Shown here piece by piece: positions 49,201 to 59,337 of a stretch of DNA of 64,000 bases. The DNA is from Gnetum montanum (Eukaryota; Streptophyta; Gnetopsida; Gnetales; Gnetaceae). How positions within the stretch are numbered: the stretch's first letter is position 1; each line of letters starts with the position of its first letter. The stretch is taken from positions 62,598-126,597 of the forward strand of contig MNCI01014376.1 of the NCBI GenBank assembly GCA_015680685.1, in the 5' to 3' direction. The notes beneath the pieces are model-generated. The model made no database searches. It was not told where the DNA came from and saw only the letters and a list, made by a program, of their open reading frames with translations. Position numbers and translations under genes: made by a program.

Positions 49201-49738
49201 GTCAAGCCGAAGCAACGAACAAGGTCATTATAAACCTGCTCAAGAAAATGCTCAACAGCAACAAGAGACGGTGGCATGAAAAGATCCTCTATGTGCTATG
49301 GGCATATCGTACTACATGTAGGATAACTACAAACAGTACACCCTATAGCCTAGTCTATGGATCTGAGGTGGTGCTGCCCCTCAAATTACAAGTTCCTTCT
49401 CTGCAGACGGTCCTCTCCACGATTATAAATGACGCTCAACACACCGAGTCTCGGATCATGGATTTGGACTCAGTAGAGGAGAAGCGAATACAGACGCTTG
49501 ATACCATCGAAAAGTTTCAAGATAAGAAGAGGCAGAAGCACCATAATAATCTTCAACAACGTCCAATCGAGAAGGGAGATTTGGTTCTCAAGGCCATTCG
49601 CAAACCAGTAGGCAAGTTCTCTGCAAACTGGGAGGGTCCTTTCTTGGTAGTTGATGTGTATGGAAACGGTGCATTCAAGCTAGCAAATATCAACGGAAAC
49701 AAGTTACCGAACCCCATGAACCATATATATCTGAAGTA
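46246..49738 (+). pseudogene. Element B pol: RT, RNase H, archaeal-type RNase H, integrase
   Basis: RT: FRDLNKATIKDNFPLPSIDQ, MPFGLKN, YVDDIAVKS (about 47170). RNase H follows (YYLSHTLCAYEMRYNEVEHN). The archaeal-type RNase H typical of Tat/Ogre is read at 48039-48420 (CTNNVAEYEGLLRGL, DDSML, PRNDNMLVDALA). INT: zinc finger ending VKTCDTCQHY, with the first H of the HHCC finger replaced by Y (VYEGLCGGH). The core has GLDIIGP, then TNNGPQF where the second catalytic D is N, and QANGQAEATNK. A C-terminal GDLVLKAIRKPVGKFSANWE module follows. A real frameshift lies at about 48037, at the start of the second RNase H. The frame change at 46805 is an assembly artefact. Stops include 46524, 47057 and 47120. 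Confidence 0.85.
46752..46859. other. Assembly seam: 53-bp duplication around one N
   Basis: Bases 46752-46804 and 46807-46859 are identical and separated by NG. Deleting 55 bases restores a single RT frame (from the frame of 46257 to the frame of 47125), so two overlapping contigs were joined without merging the overlap. Confidence 0.9.
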
Positions 49739-49764
49739 GTACTACATCTAGCTGCATATCCAGT

Positions 49765-50420
49765 GTTAACATCAGGCACAACAATCGTCCGCTACAATGC
49801 TAAACTGGCAACAATTGTCCGCTACGACGCTAAACTAGCAACAACCATTCACTACGATGCTAAACTGGCGTTCCCCTCATGCGTCTGCCACGACGCTAAA
49901 CTGGGGTTCCCCTCACACGTCCGCCACGATGCTAAACTAGCAATAATCATCTGCTACGATGTAAAACTGGCACTGCCTACACGCGTCCGCCATGACACTA
50001 AACTGGCAACGATCGTCCGCCATGAAGTAAAATTGGCAAGTTGCAATAGTCCGCTACGACGTAAAACTGGCAATGTTGTACAGGTCCGCCAAGACATAAA
50101 ACTGGCATTTCCTGCATGTGCCTGCCATGATGCTAAACTAGCACTGGCTGTCTGCCATGACATAAAACTGGCACAGGTAAGTATCCGTCTGTTGAGACGT
50201 GAAACCAGCATAGATCTATCCCTAGGTCACGACATGAAACTAACATCCACAGCATGGTCTGCTGAGACCATAAATCAGCTCTACCACCATCCGCTACGAT
50301 GTAAAACTAGCATTTTTCAGTTTGCCAAGACTTTAAACTGGGACCATGGTCTGCTGGGACTTTAAACCAGCAATGGCAGTCTACCAGGACATGAAACTGG
50401 GACCTACAGACTGCCAACAT
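49765..50420 (+). repeat. Post-INT minisatellite of element B
   Basis: About 19 diverged units near GYCACGAYGYTAAACTGGCA with spacers, period roughly 28-45 bp. Tandem repeats in the region between INT and the 3' LTR are known from Ogre/Tat elements and have been linked to satellite birth. Open frames here on either strand are by-products of the repeat. Confidence 0.8.
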
Positions 50421-51606
50421 GCGAATCAATGAGCGTAATCATCTTTGTGTGATTGCAAAACAAATGGGGTGGGATGTTGGGACAGCCCCAGCATTGCTAC
50501 CTCATAGGCATTCTGCTGATTCCTCGGATGTGCTGAAAGGCATACTACTAACCCCTCGGAGATGCCGTCACTACACCCACTTCAGCAGTGGCACCTCTGA
50601 GAGTTTAGTTTCACCGTCTGGAGCCCCAAAGTAGTTCTCATCAACTACGACCTTGGGGATCTCTGCTCATCATCACTATCAGGCTCTGGCTTCACAAATT
50701 CACCTATCTGGTTCTTTGCATAACCAGTCGGGTGCAACTAGTCTAATATTCTTTGGCGGTGATATGCTGGGCCGAGCGTCAACATTGAAGACCCTGGCCT
50801 CTTGCTATGGTTCCTCCTTCACGGCCTGCTCACTCTGTCTTGCCCCAAACGGTACTTGTTTCAACAACCTCTCCAGTGATTCGGTCAAGCAATGGTATCC
50901 TCTATTTTCTTCTTTGGTTGTAGGTTACTTGCTACAAGGATGTCATTCAAAAGTGCGTTCATTTGAGCAGTGAAATACAGACAGCATTTTGAGATGGCCG
51001 CTTAGGTTACCTTGTCCACTTAGGAGTGCATCCCTGTTTTCCTCATAATCCTACCTCTAACTCTTACTACCCTCCTTAGCCATCCCATCTGTTTCCCTTA
51101 TGCAAAATGTGAATACACAGCATATGCTTTTCGCATCTGCATTACAATCAAGTCCATGAATCGGCATAACGCAACTCGCCTAGTGGACGCAAAAAATAAA
51201 AAAATAAAAAAAAGTGGGTTGACAAAATGGATGAAACACAACTCATCTAGGCTGCGCAGACGCAACACAATTCGTATATGCAAGCCCCTTCAACTACAAA
51301 ATGATGACATAACTCCATGCAAATGCAATCGCAGGAGAAGGCCTAAGTGCTTATGCGTGAAAAACTATACTCACCTCATTTGAGTCTTCCCCGAACCTCA
51401 CTTGAGTCTTCCCTGAACCTCTCTCCTCTTACCTTTGTACAAATTCCCTCCCATACCATTTTATCTCCCTTCTCCCTCATTTCTGCAATTCTGCTTTGAC
51501 AGGGCGACACTTGAGTAACCATTGATGAATGTTGTTGGTACTTTTACCCATCCGGTGTTTCGTATTCTTTGTTGACGTCTTTCAGGAAAGCCCTCTAAAC
51601 ATCAAC
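50421..51606 (+). other. Element B 3' non-coding region
   Basis: No conserved frame. It contains an A-rich patch (51190-51213) and a direct repeat ACTTGAGTCTTCCCYGAACCTC (51380-51423). Nothing else is recognised. Confidence 0.5.
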
Positions 51607-51619
51607 AAAGAGGGGCCAT
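51607..51619 (+). other. Element B polypurine tract
   Basis: AAAGAGGGGCCAT lies directly before the 3' LTR. Element H has AAAGAGGGGCCAA at the same place on the minus strand. Confidence 0.85.
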
Positions 51620-53219
51620 TGAAACACTGTGGAAATTGTGAATCAGCCTAAGGCGAAGATTCACGATTCAAGCGAAATTTTACGATAGAAATCCAGAAGA
51701 CAAAACAAGGCAAAGAGGCGCGCAGCATCAAGTCTCCAAGTTTCTTACAAATTTCAACCTTACTTTGTTTTCTCTCTTTACACTACATTACGCAACATAG
51801 CGTAGTGTCACTCAGCGTAACTCTGTTTAACATAGCCCGATATCAGAAAGTAACTTACTTCAGCGAATTGGACGAAGTTTAAGGTCTAAGACTTGTCGCA
51901 TATTCCGCTAAGTCTTTTGTTCAAGGTTGAGTTTACGCTCCGTTACGTAGAGCAGCGTAATGAGCTTCTAGGAAGTCAAAGTCAGAGTCTAAAGAAGCAC
52001 GGCAGATTGATTTCTTCCTTTTTACATATTGGTCGCTTTACGCTTATTACGCTATGCAGCGTAAAAAAACGTAACTTATTGTAAAGTTGACCATGTTTGA
52101 CGCTCTATTACACTTCGTGGCGTAAATGAGTGTAAAACAGCTTGAGTTAACTACTTCTACGCTCTATTACGCTCTGCCACGCTACGCAGCAAAAACGAGC
52201 ATAATACAGCCTAAAGTCAACTAAGGCAATACCCGACACGCGCCTGCTATCCATACGCACAATACGCTCATCAGCATATCGCAGCGTAATCATGAGGCAG
52301 CCTCAGCAGAAGTGATTGACAGTGTACCTTGCCCCCTTTCCCAAAAATGTGATGCGACATGACCAGTAGCATCATAAAGTTTGCCAAGTCAACGGTATTT
52401 AGAAGGTTTGGGACACGTGTCATCAGGGTCGTGCCTTCTTCACGTACTACCGAACCTATAAATACTCCAGTTGGCGAAGAAAGAAAGGATCGGGAGATCA
52501 TCTTCTTTTTGGCAGCATCACCTCTTAGCAGACACAGAAGACATTGTTGAGCACTGGCAGTAGGAGCAATTAGTCTTTTGGCAAAAATATAGTTCTCTTC
52601 ATTGGCGATCATTAGCAGCCTTGAGTAGAAACTACCGAAGGCAAAAAGAACAGATCAGAGATCGAGAGATCATCTAGTGCAGTTGGCAAGGTTTATTGAT
52701 CAGAAATAGTTGATCAATAGACATCCAGGCTTGACCTTCCTTGCATCCCATCCTTGGCTTACGAGGTAGACCGAGCTTCATTCTGTACTCCTTGTTGAAT
52801 AGTTTTCTTATTGCTTTGTGTATGCTTCACACAGGATAAGTGGAGTTTGCTATTGGAACTTTGTATACAATATACTCAGTCTTCGAATCAAAACATAGAT
52901 CTTGGAATTACGCACTTTTCTAAATCTGATCCTCCTTGTCGCGTTGACGTTGTCGTTATTTCAATTTATTTACATCATTTTTTACTCCTTCTACGATTCA
53001 TCGAATCAATTTGTCTCATGGAATATCTATATAATACACATATTATCGTGATATTCGTCAATTTATTGATTGAGTAAGTCCCTGTCTAATCGACAAGACC
53101 ATTCAGGGCACCACGGATTCATTTTTTCCAGCACAGCCCTCGCACGGATCCATGGTTAAGATTGTGTACACGGATTTTCGTTCGGTATTTTGCAGCGACC
53201 GACGTTTTCCGTCGTTACA
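51620..53219 (+). repeat. Element B 3' LTR (1600 bp)
   Basis: Co-linear with 34182-35778 throughout. Differences are mostly transitions. TATA box CCTATAAATACTCC at about 52455-52468. It keeps more intact TACGC/GCGTA arms than the 5' copy. Confidence 0.9.
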
Positions 53220-53224
53220 ATTAG
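53220..53224. repeat. Element B target-site duplication, right (ATTAG)
   Basis: Matches 34177-34181. Confidence 0.9.
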
Positions 53225-53783
53225 GATCTGCATACATTGGAATCTCTACAAGGTTTGCCCTAGTTTTTGGCAACCCAAGGGCCTCTACAATGGCTTTCAC
53301 TGATTAGGACACTGAAATATCCTTAATCTTAACTATTGAACCAGACTATCAATTATTCCAAAATAATTATATTTCTCCCATGTACCACTCCCTGCTAGAA
53401 GTGATTGTGGGCCACATGGGAGAGTTCTGCAGTTGAGCTTTGACTTCTAGCAATGTGAATTCCAAGAAAGATCCAAATTTCAACTCTTGGAGCATAGATT
53501 TCTAGAACTCCTTATTTATGATCTGCTTAAGGAAAGCCTCTGTCAAGGTAACCTCAAGGTTCAATCTAAGTTCAGGTGCCTCATCTCGATGAGACTATTC
53601 TATTGTAGTCACTTCCTTGAGAATCTGTTGGCTAGATTCTGCTTTAGGCTTCTCTCCAAGAGGTCTCGTTGCACGGGTCTCTACTTGCTCATGGGGTTGT
53701 TCTTGGCCTTTTCCCATTCTTGGCTATTTATCCCTTGGTTGGAATGGTCCTCCTTCTTGTGCATGCTTTCCTTTAGGTGCAAT
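53225..53783 (-). pseudogene. Element G third ORF, N-terminal part
   Basis: On the minus strand the frame begins right after a splice-acceptor-like TTGTGACCACAG with ATT where element C has ATG (IAPKGKHAQEGG versus MAPKRSQQKSPT). The globular domain matches element C closely: LKFGSFLEFTLLEVKAQLQN versus LNFESFVEFSPEAVRDHLKG, and REWYMGEI-LFWNN versus GAWYLGETYLFWHN, then SVKAIVEALGLPK. It is cut by element B at 53224 and resumes at 34181. Confidence 0.75.
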
Positions 53784-54240
53784 CTGTGGTCACAACATAA
53801 CAAAATATTAGCATATAATGTGTAACTTATAATATTTAAGTACCTTATCTCATTGGGTAGTTACACTTAGGCTAATTTATAACCTTGAAAAATTGATTAT
53901 TTTATTATTATTATAATTCTTTTTAACCTATAATGTCACTAGAGCTTCTTGAAAGGGTTTAACTCTCATAATTTAATGTTTCAATGTTGGTTTCTTAGTT
54001 AAATCTATATGGGAGTTAGAAATATTTTGAAAAAATTTCTATTAAAAACTCAAGGTTTGTGACCCTCACGATAAAGATCTTACCTTTGGTAGTTATACAA
54101 CTAAAGAACAAAGTAAATCAATAAACAATTAGGAATTTATGGCTCTTGGAAGGTTCTAGACTCTGGAAAGTTGAAAAACTTCCCCTTCATTTGTCAGAAA
54201 ATGTGAAAATTTCTTATGGCCTCTTATATATAGACGGTTT
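53784..54240 (-). promoter_or_regulatory. Element G leader and TATA box of the third ORF
   Basis: A minus-strand TATA box CTATATATAAGAGG lies at about 54219-54232, 447 bp before the third-ORF start; element C has 467 bp. A good donor-like CAAAGGTAAGATC lies at about 54083-54095 and the acceptor CCACAG ends at 53784, suggesting a leader intron of about 300 bp. Confidence 0.5.
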
Positions 54241-55640
54241 TTTCCTTGCATCGATGGGGTCCCACAGATGAAGCTGATGTACAAAATTTTTTACATTAAA
54301 TAATTCAAAAAATACAAGGAGTTTTAACATGAAATTAGAGTCTACGAAGAGCCAAAAAAGTCATAAATGTGATGAAATGCATGAAGAGGACTAGGAAGTT
54401 AACAAAATTGGAGAAATTGATTGGAGAATGAAATCTTATTAGAGAAATGCCTTAAGAATCACATAGTTGGATACAACCAATGGGGCACATGAAAGATTTG
54501 AGTGTGGAAATGCCTAAGAATAAGAAACTTAACTATCCCAACCAAGAGATATGCAAGTGGGTCCTTCCCATAGTAGGCACATGCTCTTGTTACCCTTGCA
54601 TATCCTAAAACCAAGAAGTCTATGGACCCCATAGTTGATTGATGATTATGAAAAGTTAAGGGTTGAATCCTAAAATAATCTACCTAATAATTTTAACATG
54701 TCAAAACAAGACATTAAGCAAGACATGAAAATCGATAGTGGGGTGAATAATGAAAATCATTGATGAATGAGAGAGAGAGTAGAATGAAGCTTCATCTCCT
54801 AGTCATATGAAGTCTCGTGTAGATCTTATGGTTAAATGACCTAACAAAGTCTATCCTTATTCTAAATCAAAACCAACCACTTTCAATGTCTTCACATCGA
54901 CACTCTAAGACCAATCAACCCCCCTCAAGACACAAGAATGCTCCCACAAATCAAACACCATTCCTTATTGGAGAAGAAACGAGAATCAAGAAGCAAGAAA
55001 GGACCATAGTTAGAGGGGACCTTCAAGCATGGGTAATATGTCTTTCTAGTCCCATAACTAGTGCTTGTAGACTATTATTTTATCTAAGGGGTATGCTTTG
55101 AATTCTTTTTTTTTTTTGACATTTTATGTTTTATGAATTTTTTTGATGGGAATCACACCATGCAAAGATTTATTGACTTCCTGTTATTGGTCAATGCAGA
55201 ATGGTAAGAAATCCGTGAAAACACTCATGCATTCAAGTAAGTAGAAAGGCACAAATAGCATCGAGTCCCCTTAATGTCACACCCTTATCAATCCATTTTC
55301 TCCTTCCCATGTTTGAAAACTACCAAGGTCACAAGTTTGTTAAAGTTTCATTAATGAAAGGAACCTAATATTTCCAAAACCAGGAACACCATAGATTATT
55401 GTGAATGGGTGGATGATGTGCACTCACTGCTTATTCCATGAAAAAGAAACTTTATCTTAGTTATCAATATTAAAATTCAAAAATAGACACTAGGCATTAG
55501 CAATCAAAAACATTAAGTACAAACCACCATTATCAAATAGCTATAGCATCACTGTGTCTTATTGGCAATAATGCAATTTTATTAGAAAGCATCAATAAGA
55601 AAAATTCATACCAAAATAAAGTAAAATATACAAGATAAAT
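54241..55640 (-). other. Element G 3' non-coding zone
   Basis: Reverse-strand counterpart of 18085-19160 and 8920-10270. Recognisable blocks are AAGGGTGTGACATTAAGGGG (minus, about 55290-55270) and CAGTGAGTGCACATCATCCA (minus, about 55430-55410). No conserved frame. Confidence 0.6.
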
Positions 55641-55899
55641 AGTAAAATATTCAAGAAATTTAAAATGTATTAACGATGTTGTAAAATAAAAAATGGAAAA
55701 ATAACAAAGTGTAAAAAAAATGTGTAAAATAAAAGGTATAAAATAAAGATAGTGTAAAACAAAAAATTATAAAAATGAAAGAGCCACTTATATTATTAGC
55801 ATGGATGACCATCTTCTCCACAACTGAGTTGAAAGGAGAAGATCCAAAAAATTGAGCATGGATGTCCATCCAATGAGGTGTTGCTAGTACTAGCTTGCT

Positions 55900-56422
55900 T
55901 TGTCTCATGGAAAGGTTTGACTTACTGCATGTTGACCAGTTGCTTCTTATTTGGGATTTTAGGTTCATAAATCAACATAGCCCAACAAGGAAAGATTTTG
56001 TAAATGATGTAATGTCCTTTCCACAATGCTTGAAACTTGGTTCATTATGGCACATGTGTGGGGTTCCAATAGAGGACCTTGTCTCCAAGCTAAAATTTCA
56101 CTTTTCTTATTCTAAGGTCATGGGATTTTTTGTTGAATGCTTTGTACACTTCATTCAAGAATAGGTCCACCAATCTATTCTCATCTAACATGTTAAGGTT
56201 GATTAATCTTTCTTTTTGTGCTAGGATAAGATCAAGATCTCGGTCACAGGCTATTGAAAGTGTATGGAGCTTGGATTGAATTGGAAGAGTTGGTAATTTT
56301 CTGTACACTATCGCATAAGGATATTAGCCTATAAGGAGTTTCCATGTGGAGCGAGAGGCCCAAAGGACATCATTGAGTGTTGTTCTCAAGTCTCTCCTAT
56401 ATTTGCTAATTGTTCTCATTAG
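55900..56422 (-). pseudogene. Element G integrase, C-terminal half
   Basis: The minus strand reads DVLWASRSTWKLLIG and YAIVYRKLPTLPIQ (the conserved DALWAYRTxxK...P-LVYGK block). The open stretch 56308-56090 holds LILAQKERLINLNMLDENR, and then comes the GDKVLYWNPTHVP module (about 56080-56040). This is the C-terminal integrase of Athila/Tat-type gypsy elements. It is cut at 56422 by element H at a CTAAT site. Stops follow in the last part (about 56035). Confidence 0.75.
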
Positions 56423-57937
56423 TGTAGTGACTGAAAACGTCGATGGCTGGAAAATGTTGGGGGGTCATTGGCCGACCACGGTCTTGACCCCGTCTCCACG
56501 AGAGGGTCGTGCTAGATGGGGACAAAAACGAGGTGCCCTGAATGGTCTGGTTGATCAAACAGGGACTTAATCAGTGTCTATATAACCTTTTGCAATGTGT
56601 GATTTGCAGGAGACGAGATTGATAGCGTGAAGTAACGCTTAAATGCAAATGAAATAGAAAGCAATGTAAAATGCAACAGTAAATAGAAGATAATGTAAAA
56701 TGCAGTTAGAAAAAGTGCACCACTTCAAAGCTATCACCTCACTCTATCAAGATAGATACAATCGGTTGCACAGCACTAGGAAGTGCAGAGATCCCGAGAG
56801 TAACCAAGATGTGTAGAGAAAGAGGGCTACGTGCTCGAATGCGGACTCCAAAATTAACAATGCAAAGTACTACCAAGGTGGTAGAAAGGAGCAGAATAGA
56901 ATTTTAGCTAAGAATGCTAACTATTTGCAATGTTAAACAGAAAGCTTACAATACTTGAGGTTACAATGCCAACTTTTTTGCTCGTCAGCCAACCAGACTG
57001 TTAGCTGACCAGATTGCCAAGAGAAAAAACTAGGGGGATTGAGAATTTTGAAAAAGGGGATGCGAAAAATGCCAAAGGTTTTTTGAGCATCGTTCATTGG
57101 GGTATTTATAGGACCAAGGGTGCGTGAAAGATGTGGTTTAAATGCCATGTGCCCTAGGCTTATGCTGACTTATCTACGTTGCATGTGCTTGCATGACCGT
57201 TGGGTGAACCTACCACACCATAATTACACTGTTAGAGAAATGGTGCAATTAGGTGAGGTGAATTAATGACATGTAATAGTTTACCACATCTTGCTATGCT
57301 TTATAGCGTAGCATGCTGGCGTAGTGTAGCATCTTGTTACATGTCTTCTTGCGTGTGTAGGAAGCCTTTGAAGACTGTTTTCTATTTGATGTGTGTTTGC
57401 TACGCTATGCTACGCTACGTAGTGTAGCGTAGCATAGTGTAGAGACTGGCCTTAGTCGCAAAAATACGCTAACTTGCAAACTTTATCTTTTGCGTTGAAA
57501 AACTTATGAACCTGCTGATCCCGTACTTTGAGATACCTTCTATCAACTTCTGCAGAATTTCCACACCTCGCTACACCTTGTAGCTTAGCGTAGCATAGCA
57601 GCAAACATGACCTATTTTTGGCCAAGTTCGCCACTTTCTAATGGGAGGAGACATTGCCAAAGGACTTGAAGTCGGGTGAATGGACTAGTCATCCAACTTC
57701 TGCCATGCTATGCTACGTTGAGTAGCATAGCATAGCACTATGTTTCCAAAAACATCTTCTGGAGTTTGCCACGCTATGTGGCGTAGCATAGCATAGCAAG
57801 AATTCTTAACTTAGAAAACTTACTAAAGCATACAGTCTAAGAATCAGAGCATCCATCTCCTGAAGAACTATCGTAATGCTACGCGTATTGCAAAGACCTG
57901 GTGAAGCAAAAATGTCTTCAAATTTTTGGGTGTTTCA
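56423..57937 (-). repeat. Element H 3' LTR (1515 bp)
   Basis: The minus strand starts TGAAACACCC after the polypurine tract and ends GACGTTTTCAGTCACTACA, similar to the element B LTR end. A TATA box (CCTATAAATACCCC, about 57101-57114) is present. U3 has several hairpin-like arms, the best at about 57399-57436 with CTATGCTACGCTACG facing its complement. The outer flank is ATTAG on the plus strand (56418-56422). Confidence 0.8.
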
Positions 57938-57950
57938 TTGGCCCCTCTTT
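57938..57950 (-). other. Element H polypurine tract
   Basis: The minus strand reads AAAGAGGGGCCAA directly before the LTR start TGAAACA. Confidence 0.85.
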
Positions 57951-58989
57951 GTCAACATCTAGAGGACTAGCTCGAGATATGTTGACAAAGAAAATGAAAC
58001 ACCACAAAAGACATGATGCTAACATTGCCGCTTGGTGATTTCCGGGACGTCGCTTGGTTGTGCTTGAGAGTGTTGCATTGGTTTCAGAGGTTTAGGTAGA
58101 GAGCAAAGATGAGGTTTAGTAGAGTTCCTCTTCGAAGTGCTCATGAGGGACTCATTCACATTTTCATCTTTACTGGCGCTATTCTACAACCTCTTGTAGG
58201 ATAGGTGTTTCCTTCCCAAGATGAGTTGTGTTACATCCATGAAGGGTTTTGACCTGCCTACAAACGCTTCCCATGTAGTGAGCTGCGTTACGCACGTCAT
58301 GGAATTTGCACTCTAAAGTAGCTAAGCTAGTTAAGGTACTCACTTCATGATGTCATAGCATTTGCTGATGTGGCGATTCAGACTCTCGGTCGCACCCTGT
58401 AAGTATGATGGAGAGCGAAACAGCCACAATGCGAAGAGAGGGCGAAAGTCTTGCTTATCGCAGACGTTGTTGAAGCTCTTGGACACCCATGCTGATGCAT
58501 GGTGTCCAAAGCAAGGAGGCCATTGGTGTCCTTGGCAGCACCGGTGTGGAGGAGCTAGCCTTGAAGGCACTAGGAGTTGCTATGAGTGCGAATGCTTTGG
58601 AATTCCTACCAAAATCATGCATTCTCAGTTTAGCTATAGGATCAGCTACCACATAGCTAAATGTCGAGTGAGCTGAGGCGTTGGTAAGGGTTGGAGAGTA
58701 ACAATATTATGGTTGGCCCACAATATTGCTTGAGCTCCAGCTGTGGGAACTAGCCAAGGAACTACTATCAGGGTGGTGGGCCATGGCAACGGTAGGTCCG
58801 GAGGGCCAGTGTAATGTCATACGACATCTTTGGAGAGTTAGCATGATGCCAAGGGTGGCGGCATCATGTGTGTTCCAGACCGCATTCCCATTGCATCGTG
58901 AACTACGTTCTGGAGCTGCAATGTCCCACCTGCACATCGACATTGTGCATGCTCGTTTGATGTGTACTCAGCATGGATGCATGCTAGGG
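57951..58989 (-). other. Element H 3' non-coding region
   Basis: No conserved frame on either strand; open stretches at 58362-58676 and 58726-58995 have no recognisable family. It lies between the polypurine tract and the minisatellite as in element B. Confidence 0.5.
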
Positions 58990-59320
58990 ACATGACACAA
59001 ACCCAGTTTAAGGTCTTAGTAGACCATGTGCTAGTTTAGAGTCCCAGTGGACTGCTATGCTGGTTTAAGGTCCCAGCAAACCATACATGCTAGTTTAACA
59101 TCATAGTGAACGTGCCATGCTAGTTTATAGTCATAGCAGACCAGTTGTGCCAGTTTTATGTCGTAGCAGACAGTTGCCACCAGTTTAACATTGTAGCAGA
59201 TGCTGCTTATCGTTGTTGCTAGTTTAATGTCATAGCAGACGGTGCTCAATGTCACTAGTTTAAAATCATTATGGACGCTTCTCGATGTTGTTTCCAGTTT
59301 AACATCGTAGTAGACGCTGC
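58990..59320 (-). repeat. Post-INT minisatellite of element H
   Basis: About ten units of the form YAGTTTAAGRTCNYAGYAGACC on the plus strand (minus: GGTCTRCTR...TTAAACTAGCA), period about 30-37 bp. Same core and position as 49765-50420 of element B. Confidence 0.75.
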
Positions 59321-59337
59321 TTGCTGCCGTTGTGCTT

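Larger units (their letters stand above)
34182..53219 (+). mobile_element. Element B: complete 19-kb Ogre/Tat-like Ty3/gypsy with an antisense gene
   Basis: LTRs of 1597 and 1600 bp, a perfect 5-bp target-site duplication and a polypurine tract define the ends. The sense strand has gag-pro (36033-39809) and RT-RNase H-archaeal-type RNase H-INT (46246-49738), separated by a 6.4-kb spacer. The second, archaeal-type RNase H and the great length place it with the Tat/Ogre group, in which an intron between pro and RT is known for Ogre. Here the same spacer holds a multi-exon gene on the opposite strand. Post-INT sequence has a minisatellite. LTR blocks sampled by eye are about 93-95% identical, so the insertion is old. 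It sits in the third ORF of element G. Confidence 0.9.
30948..56422 (-). mobile_element. Element G: Athila-like Ty3/gypsy, split by elements B and H
   Basis: On the minus strand from right to left: INT C-terminal half (56422-55900), 3' non-coding zone (55640-54240) homologous to elements A and C, leader with TATA box, third ORF N-part (53783-53225), element B insertion, third ORF C-part (34181-31894), 3' LTR. The element B target-site duplication ATTAG flanks the two ORF halves, which join in sense. It shows that the family can carry both pol and the third ORF, so element C is a pol-less relative. The 5' part lies beyond element H, outside the window. Confidence 0.75.

Noticed and set aside
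49763-50365. Plus-strand 200-codon frame with repeated HDAKLA-like units, and its minus-strand shadow
   Set aside because: The periodicity is that of the post-INT minisatellite; stops are absent only because the unit lacks them in that frame.
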